Source of the DNA: an uncultured Eubacteriales bacterium
Lineage (GTDB): Bacteria > Bacillota > Clostridia > Oscillospirales > Acutalibacteraceae
Direction: 5' to 3'
DNA length: 48,074 nucleotides
Assembly (NCBI GenBank): GCA_934486895.1
Contig: CAKSQZ010000013.1
Span: forward strand, 1 to 48,074
Positions 15,811 through 25,100 of this stretch are shown one piece after another. The translations under genes and the position numbers were made by a program. The notes below the pieces were generated by a model. It ran no database searches. It was given only the letters and a program-made list of their open reading frames with translations, and was not told where the DNA came from. Within the stretch, counting starts at the first letter, position 1. Each line of letters begins with the position of its first letter.

Positions 15811-18543
15811 TTACTGCAGTATCTCAAGCTTATAGACTGTTGCAAGCTTTCTTGAATAGCCGAGGCTTATCTTATGCTTGCCTGCCGAAAGCGTTGTGCT
15901 TCGGCTGAACGATTCATGCACCTCGCCGAGACTGCCCTTGCCCATCATAGCGGCGACTTGCTTACCGTCGCACGATACGGTGAACTTGATCTGCGCGGTG
16001 AGCGGCTGTTTCGAGTCGTAGGTCATGCCGAATGCAACTGTCTGATCGCTGTCCAGATCGATCTCAAACTCCTTATCGGGCGCAATGTCGCCGAAGGAAT
16101 AGACAGACTTTAAATTCTCGGTGTCGATACCTATCGGCGAGATCGGCTTGCAGCCGTTTTCAACATATTTAGCGAATGTCGGCGATTCGAGCACAAACGA
16201 AAGAATGTTTTTAACACAGCGCTGGATCTGCGCTCTGTTCAGCTTGCCCTCGTCGAGATCCTTTTTGATCTTCAGCCAGATCTCGCCTGCGGTGGGATTA
16301 GGCATAAGCAGATCGTTCTGCGAGCGGATCATAGCGTGCATGATATGATGCTCGCTCGGGCCGCCTGCATATTCGTTCATAACAGCCCACCAGTCGGTCA
16401 TAACAATGCCGTCGAAGCCCCATTCGTCTCTGAGGATACGGGTGCAAAGCTCATAGTTGCCTGCGTTCCACCAACCGTTCAGGGGATTATATGTGGTCAT
16501 GACAGACTTTGCTCCGTTTTTCACACAGATCTCAAACGGCTTTAAATAGATCTCTCTGAGCGCGCGCTCGGAAACTATCGAATCGGTGTTGTATCTGAAA
16601 TGCTCCTGATTGTTGGCTGCGAAATGCTTGATAGTCACCTGTGTGCCGGCAAGCGAGAAGCCCTTTGTCATAGCCGAGGCGATAACGCCTGTGAGATACG
16701 GATCCTCCGACAAATACTCGAAGTTTCTGCCGTTTAACGGGTGGCGATGGATATTGATACCCGGGCCTAAAAGCGCGTCGATATTATAAGAATACGCCTC
16801 CGCGCCGAAGTAGTTATAAAGTTTTTCAATAAGCTCGGTGTTCCATGTGCAGGCGAGCGCCGTGCCGTTCGGAATGCTCGATGCGGGCGCACCGTCGTCA
16901 AGGCGCAGTCCCGAGGGGCCGTCCGTACAGCAGCAGGCGGGGATCCCGCGGTCCTCAAGCGCAGTCGTGACTCCGCCGAACGCTGCCGCCGTGCCGGGGG
17001 TAACTTTTACACTGTTCATACCCTCGCCGACTGTCAGGCAGCCGAGTTCTTCATCGGAAAGCTGCGCGATAAATTCATCAAGCGTGCAGTTGCCGCGGGC
17101 AACATCAACGAGCTTACAGCCCTTGTCGCCCGTGTGAGCGATCTCTTGCGGCATCTCATCGCTTATGATCTTCAGCGTATCGTTTTTGCCGAGGTGAGCC
17201 GCTCTGAGTTCCGGAACATAGCCGCTGCCGACCTTTTTCGGGCGGATAATGTCAAACGGAGTCACAGGAGCGCACGCCTCTCTGAGCTGCTGCGTCACAA
17301 TAGTTTTATCAATGGTGAACGAGCCTGCTTTTTCGGCGGAGCGGACATCTGTGCCGACATAGATGTTATACTCGCCGCTCTCGAGCACATAGCAGGATCT
17401 GTTGCCTGTTTCGCCCGATTCGTCGTAAGACGCCATTGCGGATATCGGGAACGAAAGCTCAACCTGCTCGCTCTCGTTTGGTTTGAGTTCGCCGGTCTTT
17501 TTAAAAGCAGAAAGCGCTCTCAAAGGCTTGCCGAGCACGCCCTGCGGTGCTTCATAGTAGACCTCGACGACTTCCTTGCCGGCATAGTCCCCGATATTTT
17601 TGACCTCGGCTTTAATAACGACATTATCGCCCTCGCGCCGAGCGCTCACACCCGACAGCGCAAATTTTGTATACGAAAGCCCGAAGCCGAACGGATAAAG
17701 CACGCTTTCCTTATCGAATGTCTCGAAATAGCGATAGCCGACATAAATATCCTCTTCATAGAAATTGCGGTATCTGCCGCCGTAGTTCTTATCGGCATAG
17801 CAGGAGGAAACGCTTTTAGCGCAGGTGTCGCTCAGCTTGCCGCTCGGAGTTATCTTGCCGCAAAGCAGATCCGCGCAGGCGTTGCCGCCCTCAAAGCCGC
17901 CCTGCCATGAATAAAGCAGAGCCGAAACACCGAGCTCATCTGCAAAGTTCAGATCGATAACATTGCCGACATTCAGAACAACGGCAACCTTTTCAAAGTG
18001 GCGGCAGACTGTTTTGATCATGTTATACTCAGTTTCGTTGAGAAGATAACTGCCCTCTTTATTCGAGTTGTCCTGATCCTCGCCTGCTGTTCTTCCGATG
18101 ACGATAAGCGCCTTATCCGAGCGTTTTGCTGCATCGGCTGCAATATCGTCCGACAGCGGCATTTCCTTCTGGCTCCAGGGCTCGCTTGCCCAGCCGAATC
18201 CGACCTCAAACGGATTTTCCTTTATCCAATCGGCATAGATCTTTGCAAGTTCTTCATCGATTTTGACAACGCCGCCGTCACGCAGACTGTCGAGAATGTT
18301 TGTGCAGTATTTCACATTGACCATACCGCCCGAGCCTGTGCCGCTCTTATAATATGTGCTCTGAATCCTGCCGAAAACGCTCAGCTTTTCGCCTTTGAGA
18401 AAAGGCAGAGTCGCTTTTTCGTTTTTCAATAAAACCGAGCCTTCCGCAGCGGCAAGTCGGGAATATTCCGCAACCTCCAAAACAGGCTCGCCTTTAAGCT
18501 CGCGCAGAGTGTATTTTCCTATTTTCTTTTGAGTATCAGTCAT
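15811..18543 (-). CDS. Circularly permuted GH3 beta-glucosidase
   Basis: A 910-aa glycoside hydrolase family 3 enzyme with the usual domain order reversed. The segment that normally forms the C-terminal alpha/beta domain comes first (AAAEGSVLLKNE, about residue 36; YSWQGGFEGGNACADLLCG), then a fibronectin-III-like part (about 300-390), and only then the TIM barrel. The barrel holds DGPSGLRL (about 540), LLGPGINIHRHPLNGRNFEY and the nucleophile Asp717 in VMTDWW. A C-terminal beta-rich extension follows. Such inverted enzymes are known from Ruminococcus albus and Butyrivibrio. No signal peptide, so it is likely intracellular, cleaving imported beta-glucosides. The start ATG at 18543 follows GAGGAA. 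It is a single-gene unit with its own promoter. Confidence 0.9.
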   Translation of the reverse strand: MTDTQKKIGKYTLRELKGEPVLEVAEYSRLAAAEGSVLLKNEKATLPFLKGEKLSVFGRIQSTYYKSGTGSGGMVNVKYCTNILDSLRDGGVVKIDEELAKIYADWIKENPFEVGFGWASEPWSQKEMPLSDDIAADAAKRSDKALIVIGRTAGEDQDNSNKEGSYLLNETEYNMIKTVCRHFEKVAVVLNVGNVIDLNFADELGVSALLYSWQGGFEGGNACADLLCGKITPSGKLSDTCAKSVSSCYADKNYGGRYRNFYEEDIYVGYRYFETFDKESVLYPFGFGLSYTKFALSGVSARREGDNVVIKAEVKNIGDYAGKEVVEVYYEAPQGVLGKPLRALSAFKKTGELKPNESEQVELSFPISAMASYDESGETGNRSCYVLESGEYNIYVGTDVRSAEKAGSFTIDKTIVTQQLREACAPVTPFDIIRPKKVGSGYVPELRAAHLGKNDTLKIISDEMPQEIAHTGDKGCKLVDVARGNCTLDEFIAQLSDEELGCLTVGEGMNSVKVTPGTAAAFGGVTTALEDRGIPACCCTDGPSGLRLDDGAPASSIPNGTALACTWNTELIEKLYNYFGAEAYSYNIDALLGPGINIHRHPLNGRNFEYLSEDPYLTGVIASAMTKGFSLAGTQVTIKHFAANNQEHFRYNTDSIVSERALREIYLKPFEICVKNGAKSVMTTYNPLNGWWNAGNYELCTRILRDEWGFDGIVMTDWWAVMNEYAGGPSEHHIMHAMIRSQNDLLMPNPTAGEIWLKIKKDLDEGKLNRAQIQRCVKNILSFVLESPTFAKYVENGCKPISPIGIDTENLKSVYSFGDIAPDKEFEIDLDSDQTVAFGMTYDSKQPLTAQIKFTVSCDGKQVAAMMGKGSLGEVHESFSRSTTLSAGKHKISLGYSRKLATVYKLEILQ

Positions 18544-18589
18544 AATAAAACCGTTCCTCTCGTGCTTCATTATTGTTAATTCATCTATT

Positions 18590-18618
18590 ATGATAATATA
18601 ATTCTATTTTAAAGTCAA
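18590..18618 (-). promoter_or_regulatory. Sigma-A-type promoter of the GH3 gene
   Basis: On the minus strand: TTGACT (18618-18613), 17-bp spacer, TATCAT (18595-18590). Leader of about 40 nt. No clear operator palindrome was seen around it. Confidence 0.75.
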
Positions 18619-18708
18619 CATAATTTCAGCTCGAATCACACATAAATTTTGGCTTGAATTTTATCCGTTTAAAATCGCACTCTAACACTGAAACGGAGTG
18701 CTTTTAAT

Positions 18709-20142
18709 ATGGAAAAAGATATTGATAAAAACATCGATCTATTAAAAAAACTGCTGCCGATAACCGACAGCTTCGATATTATAATGCGCCGTCTTAATGT
18801 CGGCGGCACGAAAGCCTGTCTTTTGTTTGTGGACGGCTTCGCAAAAGACGATATTATGGTTCATGTGATGAAAGAACTGCAAGGCGCAAAGCCCGGGCAG
18901 AGCACCGATATTGTGCCGCTTCTGCTTGATAGGATACCGTATATCGAGGTGTCTGTCACCGACAGCCTTGAAAGCGCGGCGGACTCCGTGCTGTGCGGTC
19001 AGGTGCTTCTGATCACAGACGGGTGCGGCAGATGCGCGCTGATAGACGCAAGGGAGTACCCTGCGCGCGAGCCGAGCCAGTCGCATATCGAAAAGGTCAC
19101 AAGAGGCCCGCGCGACGACCTTGTTGAAACGGTGGTGTTCAACACTGCGCTTATCCGACGCAGGATCAGAAACCGCTCGCTGACATTCAGGATGTGCAGT
19201 GTCGGCAGGGATTCCAAAACCGATGTCGCTGTGGGATATGTTGCGGACAGGGCGGATAAAAAGCTGTGCGAAACGGTTATTAAAAAGCTGAATTCGATCG
19301 ATGTTTCGGCGCTCACAATGGGTGAGAAATCGCTTGAAGAACTGCTTGTTAAAAAGCGGTGGTACGATCCGATGCCCGTGTTCAGAGTTTCAGAGCGGCC
19401 GGACACTATCGCCGCTCACCTGCTCGAGGGGCATATTGTGCTGATCGTGGATACCTCGCCGACCGCACTTATTCTGCCGGCTTCGGTTTTCTATTTCACA
19501 CAGTATATCGAGGATTATTTTCAGCCGCCGCTTGTCGGGACAGTCACCCGTCTGCTTCGGTTTTCGGCAATTTTGTTTGCGACCTTCGCTGTGCCTGTTT
19601 ATATGCTGATCTGTCGGGGCGATGTCGGATTTATGCGGTTTTTAAAGCCGCCGCCCGATGAATACGGCGCTTTATCTATGCTTTTGCAGCTTGTTTTTCT
19701 TGAGATCGGGCTGGAGCTGCTCAAGATGTCGTCGCTTCACACGCCGCAAAATTTGCAGGCGGCGTTTTCGATAATCGGCGGACTTGTGCTCGGCGACCTT
19801 GCGGTGTCGATAGGGCTGTTCAGCGCAAATGCAATATTTGTGTGCATTGCGTCGGCGATAGCGTCGCATTGCATACCGAATCCGGAGCTGGGGAACGCTG
19901 TGAGAATATTTCGCTGGCTCGGAATAGTTTTGTGCGGACTTATCGGCATTTTCGGCTTGATCATCACTATTGGGTATATTTTGTTTTTGATATTCACTGC
20001 AAAAACGCTCGACGATAATCGAAAATACACCTGGCCGATCGTGCCGTTCAGATGGGTGGCGCTCAAGCACCTTTTATTCCGTTATCCCGCCTACCGCAAT
20101 GACAGCGGGCAGAAAATCGGCAGTTCAAAGCCCCGCCGATAG
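18709..20142 (+). CDS. GerA/SpoVAF-family spore germination protein
   Basis: A 477-aa protein of the GerA family (A subunits of germinant receptors and SpoVAF). It has a large soluble N-terminal half, then ERPDTIAAHLLEGHIVLIVDTSPTALILP, the family's most conserved block, and about five membrane segments between residues 280 and 450. A single copy with no gerB or gerC partners and close resemblance of that block to SpoVAF favour SpoVAF over a true receptor subunit, but no spoVA genes are next to it. It acts in the spore inner membrane. Ribosome binding site CGGAGTG, 10 nt before ATG. No confident promoter was identified upstream. Confidence 0.85.
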   Translation: MEKDIDKNIDLLKKLLPITDSFDIIMRRLNVGGTKACLLFVDGFAKDDIMVHVMKELQGAKPGQSTDIVPLLLDRIPYIEVSVTDSLESAADSVLCGQVLLITDGCGRCALIDAREYPAREPSQSHIEKVTRGPRDDLVETVVFNTALIRRRIRNRSLTFRMCSVGRDSKTDVAVGYVADRADKKLCETVIKKLNSIDVSALTMGEKSLEELLVKKRWYDPMPVFRVSERPDTIAAHLLEGHIVLIVDTSPTALILPASVFYFTQYIEDYFQPPLVGTVTRLLRFSAILFATFAVPVYMLICRGDVGFMRFLKPPPDEYGALSMLLQLVFLEIGLELLKMSSLHTPQNLQAAFSIIGGLVLGDLAVSIGLFSANAIFVCIASAIASHCIPNPELGNAVRIFRWLGIVLCGLIGIFGLIITIGYILFLIFTAKTLDDNRKYTWPIVPFRWVALKHLLFRYPAYRNDSGQKIGSSKPRR

Positions 20143-20214
20143 CGATAGAATACAGGCGCCGCCGCTTTTGCAGAGGCAATGCAATGCATAAAACGCATAA
20201 TAGTGCTAAAAATG

Positions 20215-20243
20215 TTGACATTTTGCGAGCTTCGTGATAAAAT
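20215..20243 (+). promoter_or_regulatory. Sigma-A-type promoter of guaB
   Basis: Near-consensus TTGACA (20215-20220), 17-bp spacer, TAAAAT (20238-20243). The leader is only about 25 nt, too short for a purine riboswitch. Confidence 0.8.
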
Positions 20244-20274
20244 TTTATACAAATAAATTTGCGGAGGTTTCGCC

Positions 20275-21747
20275 ATGCTCAATACCAATTTCAGTGAAAA
20301 ATTCGGCAAGGAAGGTCTTACATTCGATGATGTTCTGCTGATCCCGGGAATGTCGGAGATCATCCCTAAGGACTGCGATCTGAAGTCCCGCCTTTCCGAC
20401 AAGATCACGCTCAACACCCCGATCCTCACCGCTGCCATGGACACCGTGACGGAAGCCCCTATGGCTATTGCGATCGCGCGTGAAGGCGGTATCGGCATCA
20501 TTCATAAAAATATGTCGATCGAACAGCAGGTGGACGAAGTTGACCGTGTTAAGCGTTCGGAAAACGGCGTTATCGTCAATCCGTTTTTCCTTTCTCCCGA
20601 TCATTATGTCTACGATGCGAATGAGCTTATGGCGAAATACAAGATCTCGGGCGTTCCGATCTGCGAAAACAAAAAGCTTGTCGGAATCATCACAAACCGC
20701 GACCTGCGTTTCATGACTGATTTCAATGTTAAGATCAGCGAAGTTATGACCAAGGACGACCTTGTGACAGCGCCTGTCGGAACAACTCTTGCCGAGGCGC
20801 AGGAGATCCTCCGTCTGCACAAGATCGAAAAGCTCCCGATCGTCAACGAAAAATTTGAGCTTAAAGGCCTTATCACAATAAAGGATATTGAAAAATCCGT
20901 TCGTTATCCGAATTCCGCAAGAGATAAGGACGGCAGACTGCTCTGCGGCGCAGGTATCGGTATCACTTCAAATCTCATGGACCGTGCGAGCGCGCTTGTT
21001 GCCGCTCAGGTAGACGCGCTTGTTCTCGATTCGTCGCACGGACACAGCAAAAATGTTATCGAAGCCGCAAAGGCGGTCAAAAAGGCGTTCCCGGATGTAA
21101 CGCTTATTGTCGGCAATATTGCGACAGCCGAGGCGGCAGAGGCTCTTATTGCCGCAGGAGCGGACGCGCTTAAAGTAGGTATCGGCCCCGGTTCTATCTG
21201 CACTACAAGAGTTGTCGCGGGCGCAGGCGTTCCGCAGCTCACCGCGGTTTACGATGTCGCTTGTGTCGCCTCTAAGTTTAATGTTCCCGTTATTGCAGAC
21301 GGCGGAATCAAGTATTCGGGCGATATCGTCAAGGCTCTTGCCGCGGGAGCAAACTCGGTTATGGTCGGTTCGCTTGTTGCAGGCTGTGAGGAAGCACCCG
21401 GCGACAAGGAGATCTATCAGGGCAGACAGTTCAAGGTTTATCGCGGTATGGGCTCTATTGCATCGATGAATAAAGGCAGCAAGGATAGATACTTCCAGGA
21501 GGATGCGCGCAAGCTCGTGCCGGAGGGCGTTGAGGGCAGAGTGCCTTATAAGGGAACTCTTTCGGACACTGTGTTCCAGATGATCGGCGGTATTCGCTCG
21601 GGTATGGGACTTTGCGGCTGCAGGACGATCCCCGAGCTTCAGCAGAAGGCGAAGTTTGTAAGGATCAGCAATGCGTCGCTCAGAGAAAGCCATCCGCACG
21701 ATATTTCGATCACAAAAGAATCGCCCAACTATTCCGCCGGTATCTAG
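20275..21747 (+). CDS. guaB: Inosine-5'-monophosphate dehydrogenase
   Basis: The 490-aa enzyme oxidises IMP to XMP with NAD+, the committed step to GMP. The N-terminal barrel (LTFDDVLLIPG) is interrupted by two CBS domains (about residues 95-215). The catalytic Cys lies in IGPGSICTTR and the mobile flap in KGSKDRYFQ, with MGSIASM just before. A strong GGAGG site precedes the ATG by 8 nt. It is a single-gene unit with promoter 20215-20243 and a strong terminator at 21805-21850. Confidence 0.96.
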   Translation: MLNTNFSEKFGKEGLTFDDVLLIPGMSEIIPKDCDLKSRLSDKITLNTPILTAAMDTVTEAPMAIAIAREGGIGIIHKNMSIEQQVDEVDRVKRSENGVIVNPFFLSPDHYVYDANELMAKYKISGVPICENKKLVGIITNRDLRFMTDFNVKISEVMTKDDLVTAPVGTTLAEAQEILRLHKIEKLPIVNEKFELKGLITIKDIEKSVRYPNSARDKDGRLLCGAGIGITSNLMDRASALVAAQVDALVLDSSHGHSKNVIEAAKAVKKAFPDVTLIVGNIATAEAAEALIAAGADALKVGIGPGSICTTRVVAGAGVPQLTAVYDVACVASKFNVPVIADGGIKYSGDIVKALAAGANSVMVGSLVAGCEEAPGDKEIYQGRQFKVYRGMGSIASMNKGSKDRYFQEDARKLVPEGVEGRVPYKGTLSDTVFQMIGGIRSGMGLCGCRTIPELQQKAKFVRISNASLRESHPHDISITKESPNYSAGI

Positions 21748-21769
21748 CGGCAATGCCGCCGACGAAGTC

Positions 21770-21850
21770 GGTCTGCCGCGGGGAGCTGTCATATTATTTA
21801 ACCAAACACCCGACAAGAACTTATCTTCTTGTCGGGTGTTTTTTGTTTTG
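21770..21850 (+). terminator. guaB terminator within a dispersed repeat element
   Basis: A 15-bp perfect stem, AACACCCGACAAGAA (21805-21819) and its complement (21826-21840), loop CTTATC, then TTTTGTTTTG: a textbook intrinsic terminator. The 35 bases before it (GCCGCGGGGAGCTGTCATAT and on) closely match those before the hairpin at 7491. Stem pairs differ compensatorily: ACCCG/CGGGT here, GCTCG/CGAGC there. Confidence 0.88.
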
Positions 21851-21967
21851 CGCATAATCTTAATAAATTTTTTCGCAGAATAATCGAAAAAAAGCAGGTT
21901 TCGTGTGCAATTTGCACAAATTATACTTATATAAGTATAGTTTTTATACAAAATTGATATATAACCC

Positions 21968-21996
21968 TTGACATACGGGGTATGCCGTGATATTAT
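21968..21996 (+). promoter_or_regulatory. Promoter of the adhesin-pilin locus, with a dyad in the spacer
   Basis: Consensus TTGACA (21968-21973), 17-bp spacer, TATTAT (21991-21996). The spacer contains the inverted repeat CATAC-GGG-GTATG, overlapping a second one, ACGG-GGTATG-CCGT, where a repressor could bind. A longer reading frame for the adhesin would begin at this -35 box, so the ATG at 22142 is preferred. Confidence 0.8.
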
Positions 21997-22002
21997 GATA
22001 AC

Positions 22003-22141
22003 AGAAAAAGCGAAAGCGTGGTGGCTTTCGCACAATTTAATAGGATTTAACCTCTGTGAGCACAGATCAATGCAGTCGTTTATTTCAAGGCGTGTCGGGC
22101 TGTGCTTGCTTTTCATTTTCCAAAGGAACGGAGGGGGATGT
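22003..22141 (+). promoter_or_regulatory. Structured 5' leader of the adhesin gene
   Basis: About 139 nt. It contains a 7-bp stem GCGAAAG/CTTTCGC (22010-22031, loop CGTGGTGG) and the palindrome TCTGTG-AG-CACAGA (22053-22066). One arm of that palindrome, AGCACAG (22059-22065), can pair instead with CTGTGCT at 22100-22106, nearer the ribosome binding site GGAGGGG (22130-22136). The function is unknown. Confidence 0.45.
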
Positions 22142-25100
22142 ATGCGGGCCTTTGTTAAGATCTACAGGAGAAAAAATAAGGCGAAGAATCGCCTTATTTC
22201 TGCATTGCTTGCGCTCGCTGTCCTTTTTTCTTCTGCAGCGGCAGGCACATGGCTTATAGCGGGAGCAGCCGAAACGGATAATTTCACCCGTAATATCGAA
22301 TGGGTGGACGAAGCAAACGGTATTGCAAAAGTAACCGTGAATGTTCAGGCAGCAGCCGACGGAAACACTTCAACAGGCGGCGACAGATTGTATGACTTCG
22401 AGACAGCTGCTACCACACCTACATATTCGACTACCAATTCGCTTGTTTCCGGCGGGGACTATACTCTCGCTGTAACCGCAGATCCGAGAGACAGTTCCAA
22501 AAAAGTGTTGAAAACAATATCCAACAAAAACGACAATAATAATATTTCAAGCTATGCAAAGGTTGATGTTGATCTTTCAACATCAACGGCTATGACATTT
22601 GATCTTTATATGACCAGAGCCGCCGGCGCTTCCGGAAATGCACAGGGATTTCGCTACGGTATTATCTATAACGGTAGTGTATATTGGCAAAATCGGTGGA
22701 CAGGCGGAATATCACCGTCATCGTATCCTTACAGCAGTACCGTTTCGCTTATCGGCAAAACATTTTACCGCTTAACAGGAGAAAAATTCCAAACCGGCAA
22801 TTTTGATGCCAGCGTTACATTAAATGAAACGACTATCAAAAATGTCACCGCTCTGACATTTAAGCCTCAGGAAACCAATGGCACAATATACGGCTATTAT
22901 CTTGACAATATCACACTTGTAGGTGCAGGGCCTTCGACAACCCCCGCAACCTACACCGAGACGCTCAAGGGCGGCTTCCTGTATTACACCGACAGCACAC
23001 ATCAGCCGAGCGTCAGCGGCGGCACGATCACCGCAACGGCAAACAGCACCGCTGTTTCCTGCTCGTTCACCGATTCTACCGCGGCAAACACCCTTACCTA
23101 TTATGTAAAGATCCCGTCGGCAAGCAAGCCGACTTCAAACGGTCTCAGCACGATCACAGCACTGAACACCGCGAGCGGAACGCTCAAGGTCGGAACGGAC
23201 AATAAGAGCTGGACAACCGATAACACAACCCTCAGTATCCACGGCACGGGCTTTAGTGTTTTGTCGCTCAGCAAGGCGGCAGCCTGGTCGGACGGTCAGA
23301 CGCAAAGCAGCGCGACCGTCACAGTCACTGTGAAGAGTAATGTCTGGGCAACAAGAAATGCGGTCGTGACCGATAATATCGGCTCCGACTTCAGCTTCAC
23401 GGCAGGTTCCGCAAAGATAAACGGCACAACGGCGCCGAGCGGTAAGTTCAGTATAAGCGGCAGCGTTATAACATGGAATCTGACACCTGCAGAGCTGAAC
23501 GCAGGCGCAACGCTTACCTACTCCGTAACAAGAACGACCGCGGAATACGGCTCGTATTATGTGGGTGACGGCTCGCTCAAACTCTACAATGCGGCAGAGG
23601 CCCACAAGCTCTACACCTATACTCAGGAGACCGATCCTGCCTACGGCAACACTCAGCTCAGCTTTGTGAACCACACGCCCGAGCCGAGCTTTGAGAAGAA
23701 CTTCGAGTGGACAAACGCCGAACAGCACACCGCCCGCGTGACGGTAACGGCACAGCTGCTCAACAATGTTGATGCAGGCAGTATCACCTACACCGACACT
23801 TACGACACATCAAAGTTCACGCTCACCGGAACCGCATCTGCCACTGCCGGCACAGCAAGCGTTCAAAACGGCAATGTAAGCTGGAACTTTAATATCACGA
23901 CAACTCAGCAGACGCTTACATATTACTTAAAGCTTAAAGACACGATAATCTACGATTCGTCATCGTATCAGCAAACGGATAATGTCTATAAAATGACACT
24001 TTCCGATAACGGCAGCAATGCCGTCAGCGTCACAGTCGGTTCCGGGGCATATGCAAAAACGGTGACTATACTGGCAAAGACTGTCGAGCTCGTTTTGAAT
24101 CCGGCTAAGGTGTCTGTCACCAAAACGGTAACAGGTGCGGCAAACAGCGGTAACCGCTACAGCTTCGGTATCTATGATTCGAGCGACAATCTCTATGGGC
24201 AGAAGATCACCGATGTCGCAAGCGGTCAAACAAAGTCGGTCAGCATCTTCAAGGCCGGTCAGTTCAAGCTATACGAGCTGTTAAACGGAAACCCAATCAA
24301 ATCGGAGCTTCCCACACAGCAGGATCTTATCTACTCATTCAGCACAGTTTCCACCAAGGAATACTACACCAAGCTGTGGGCAGGTTCGACAGAGAGCGGA
24401 ACCGAGGTCAAAAACGATAATGTCGCAGTCGCCTCGACGACTGTCAACTCCGGATCGGGAGCTACATTCAACGGTTATATAAGACTTCCCAAATTCCCCT
24501 CGACAGCGATTTCATTCAGCTCGTCGGCAGGCACGATCAGCAATGCTTCCGCCGCAACCAACACAAGCGGCAAGGGAACATATACACTCACACTCACAGC
24601 AGCACAGGTCAAACAGCTTTGCGGCAGTAACGGTCAGGGCAGCGTCAATATCTACGCTCAGATCAACGGCGCAACTCTCACGGTCGGTACAGCGACTGTA
24701 GCTGTTAAATACAAAGTCACATTCGATGCAAACGGCGGCACAGGCGCACCGGGTGCACAGTATGTTGCCCACGGCGGAACATTCGCTTTCCCCGCGGCTC
24801 CGACAAAGCAGAACTACACCTTCAACGGTTGGTCGCAGAACTCGTCGGCGGCAAGCGGTCATGCAGTCGGAGCGACATCGCCTGCTGTCACAAGCGATAT
24901 AACCTACTATGCAACATGGAAGCAGAATGTAACTTATTACACTATAAAGTTTGAAGACGGAAGCGGAAACGAATACATCGATAAACGGCTTTCTCTGGCT
25001 GAAAATCAGAAGATAGGCGAAAACGCTCCGTGGCCGTCCGACCCGACAAAGGCGGCGGACAGCAGTTACACCTATACCTTCAAGGGCTGGTATCTCGGAA

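Noticed and set aside
18619..18708. A forespore (sigma-G or sigma-F) promoter before the GerA/SpoVAF gene
   Set aside because: Expected for such a gene, but no stretch matched a consensus well enough to report.
20143..20274. A purine riboswitch before guaB
   Set aside because: The clear promoter leaves only about 25 nt of leader, and no purine-aptamer motifs are present.
21974..21990. CsoR/copper-type operator (GGGGTATG half site) at the adhesin promoter
   Set aside because: Only one half resembles such sites and nothing nearby concerns metals; noted only as an unassigned dyad.
20968..22116. Long open frames antisense to real genes (also about 891-1760, 7897-8775, 33845-34642, 41850-42707 and 44716-45771)
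   Set aside because: They lie opposite strongly conserved genes (guaB, recJ, hexomutase, secDF, ispE, pckG), arise from codon bias, and have no family motifs or start signals.
21968..22141. An N-terminal extension of the adhesin starting at TTG 21968
   Set aside because: That TTG is the -35 box of a consensus promoter; the ATG at 22142 has a strong ribosome binding site and begins a normal signal peptide. The same reasoning rejects the 525 start of recJ.
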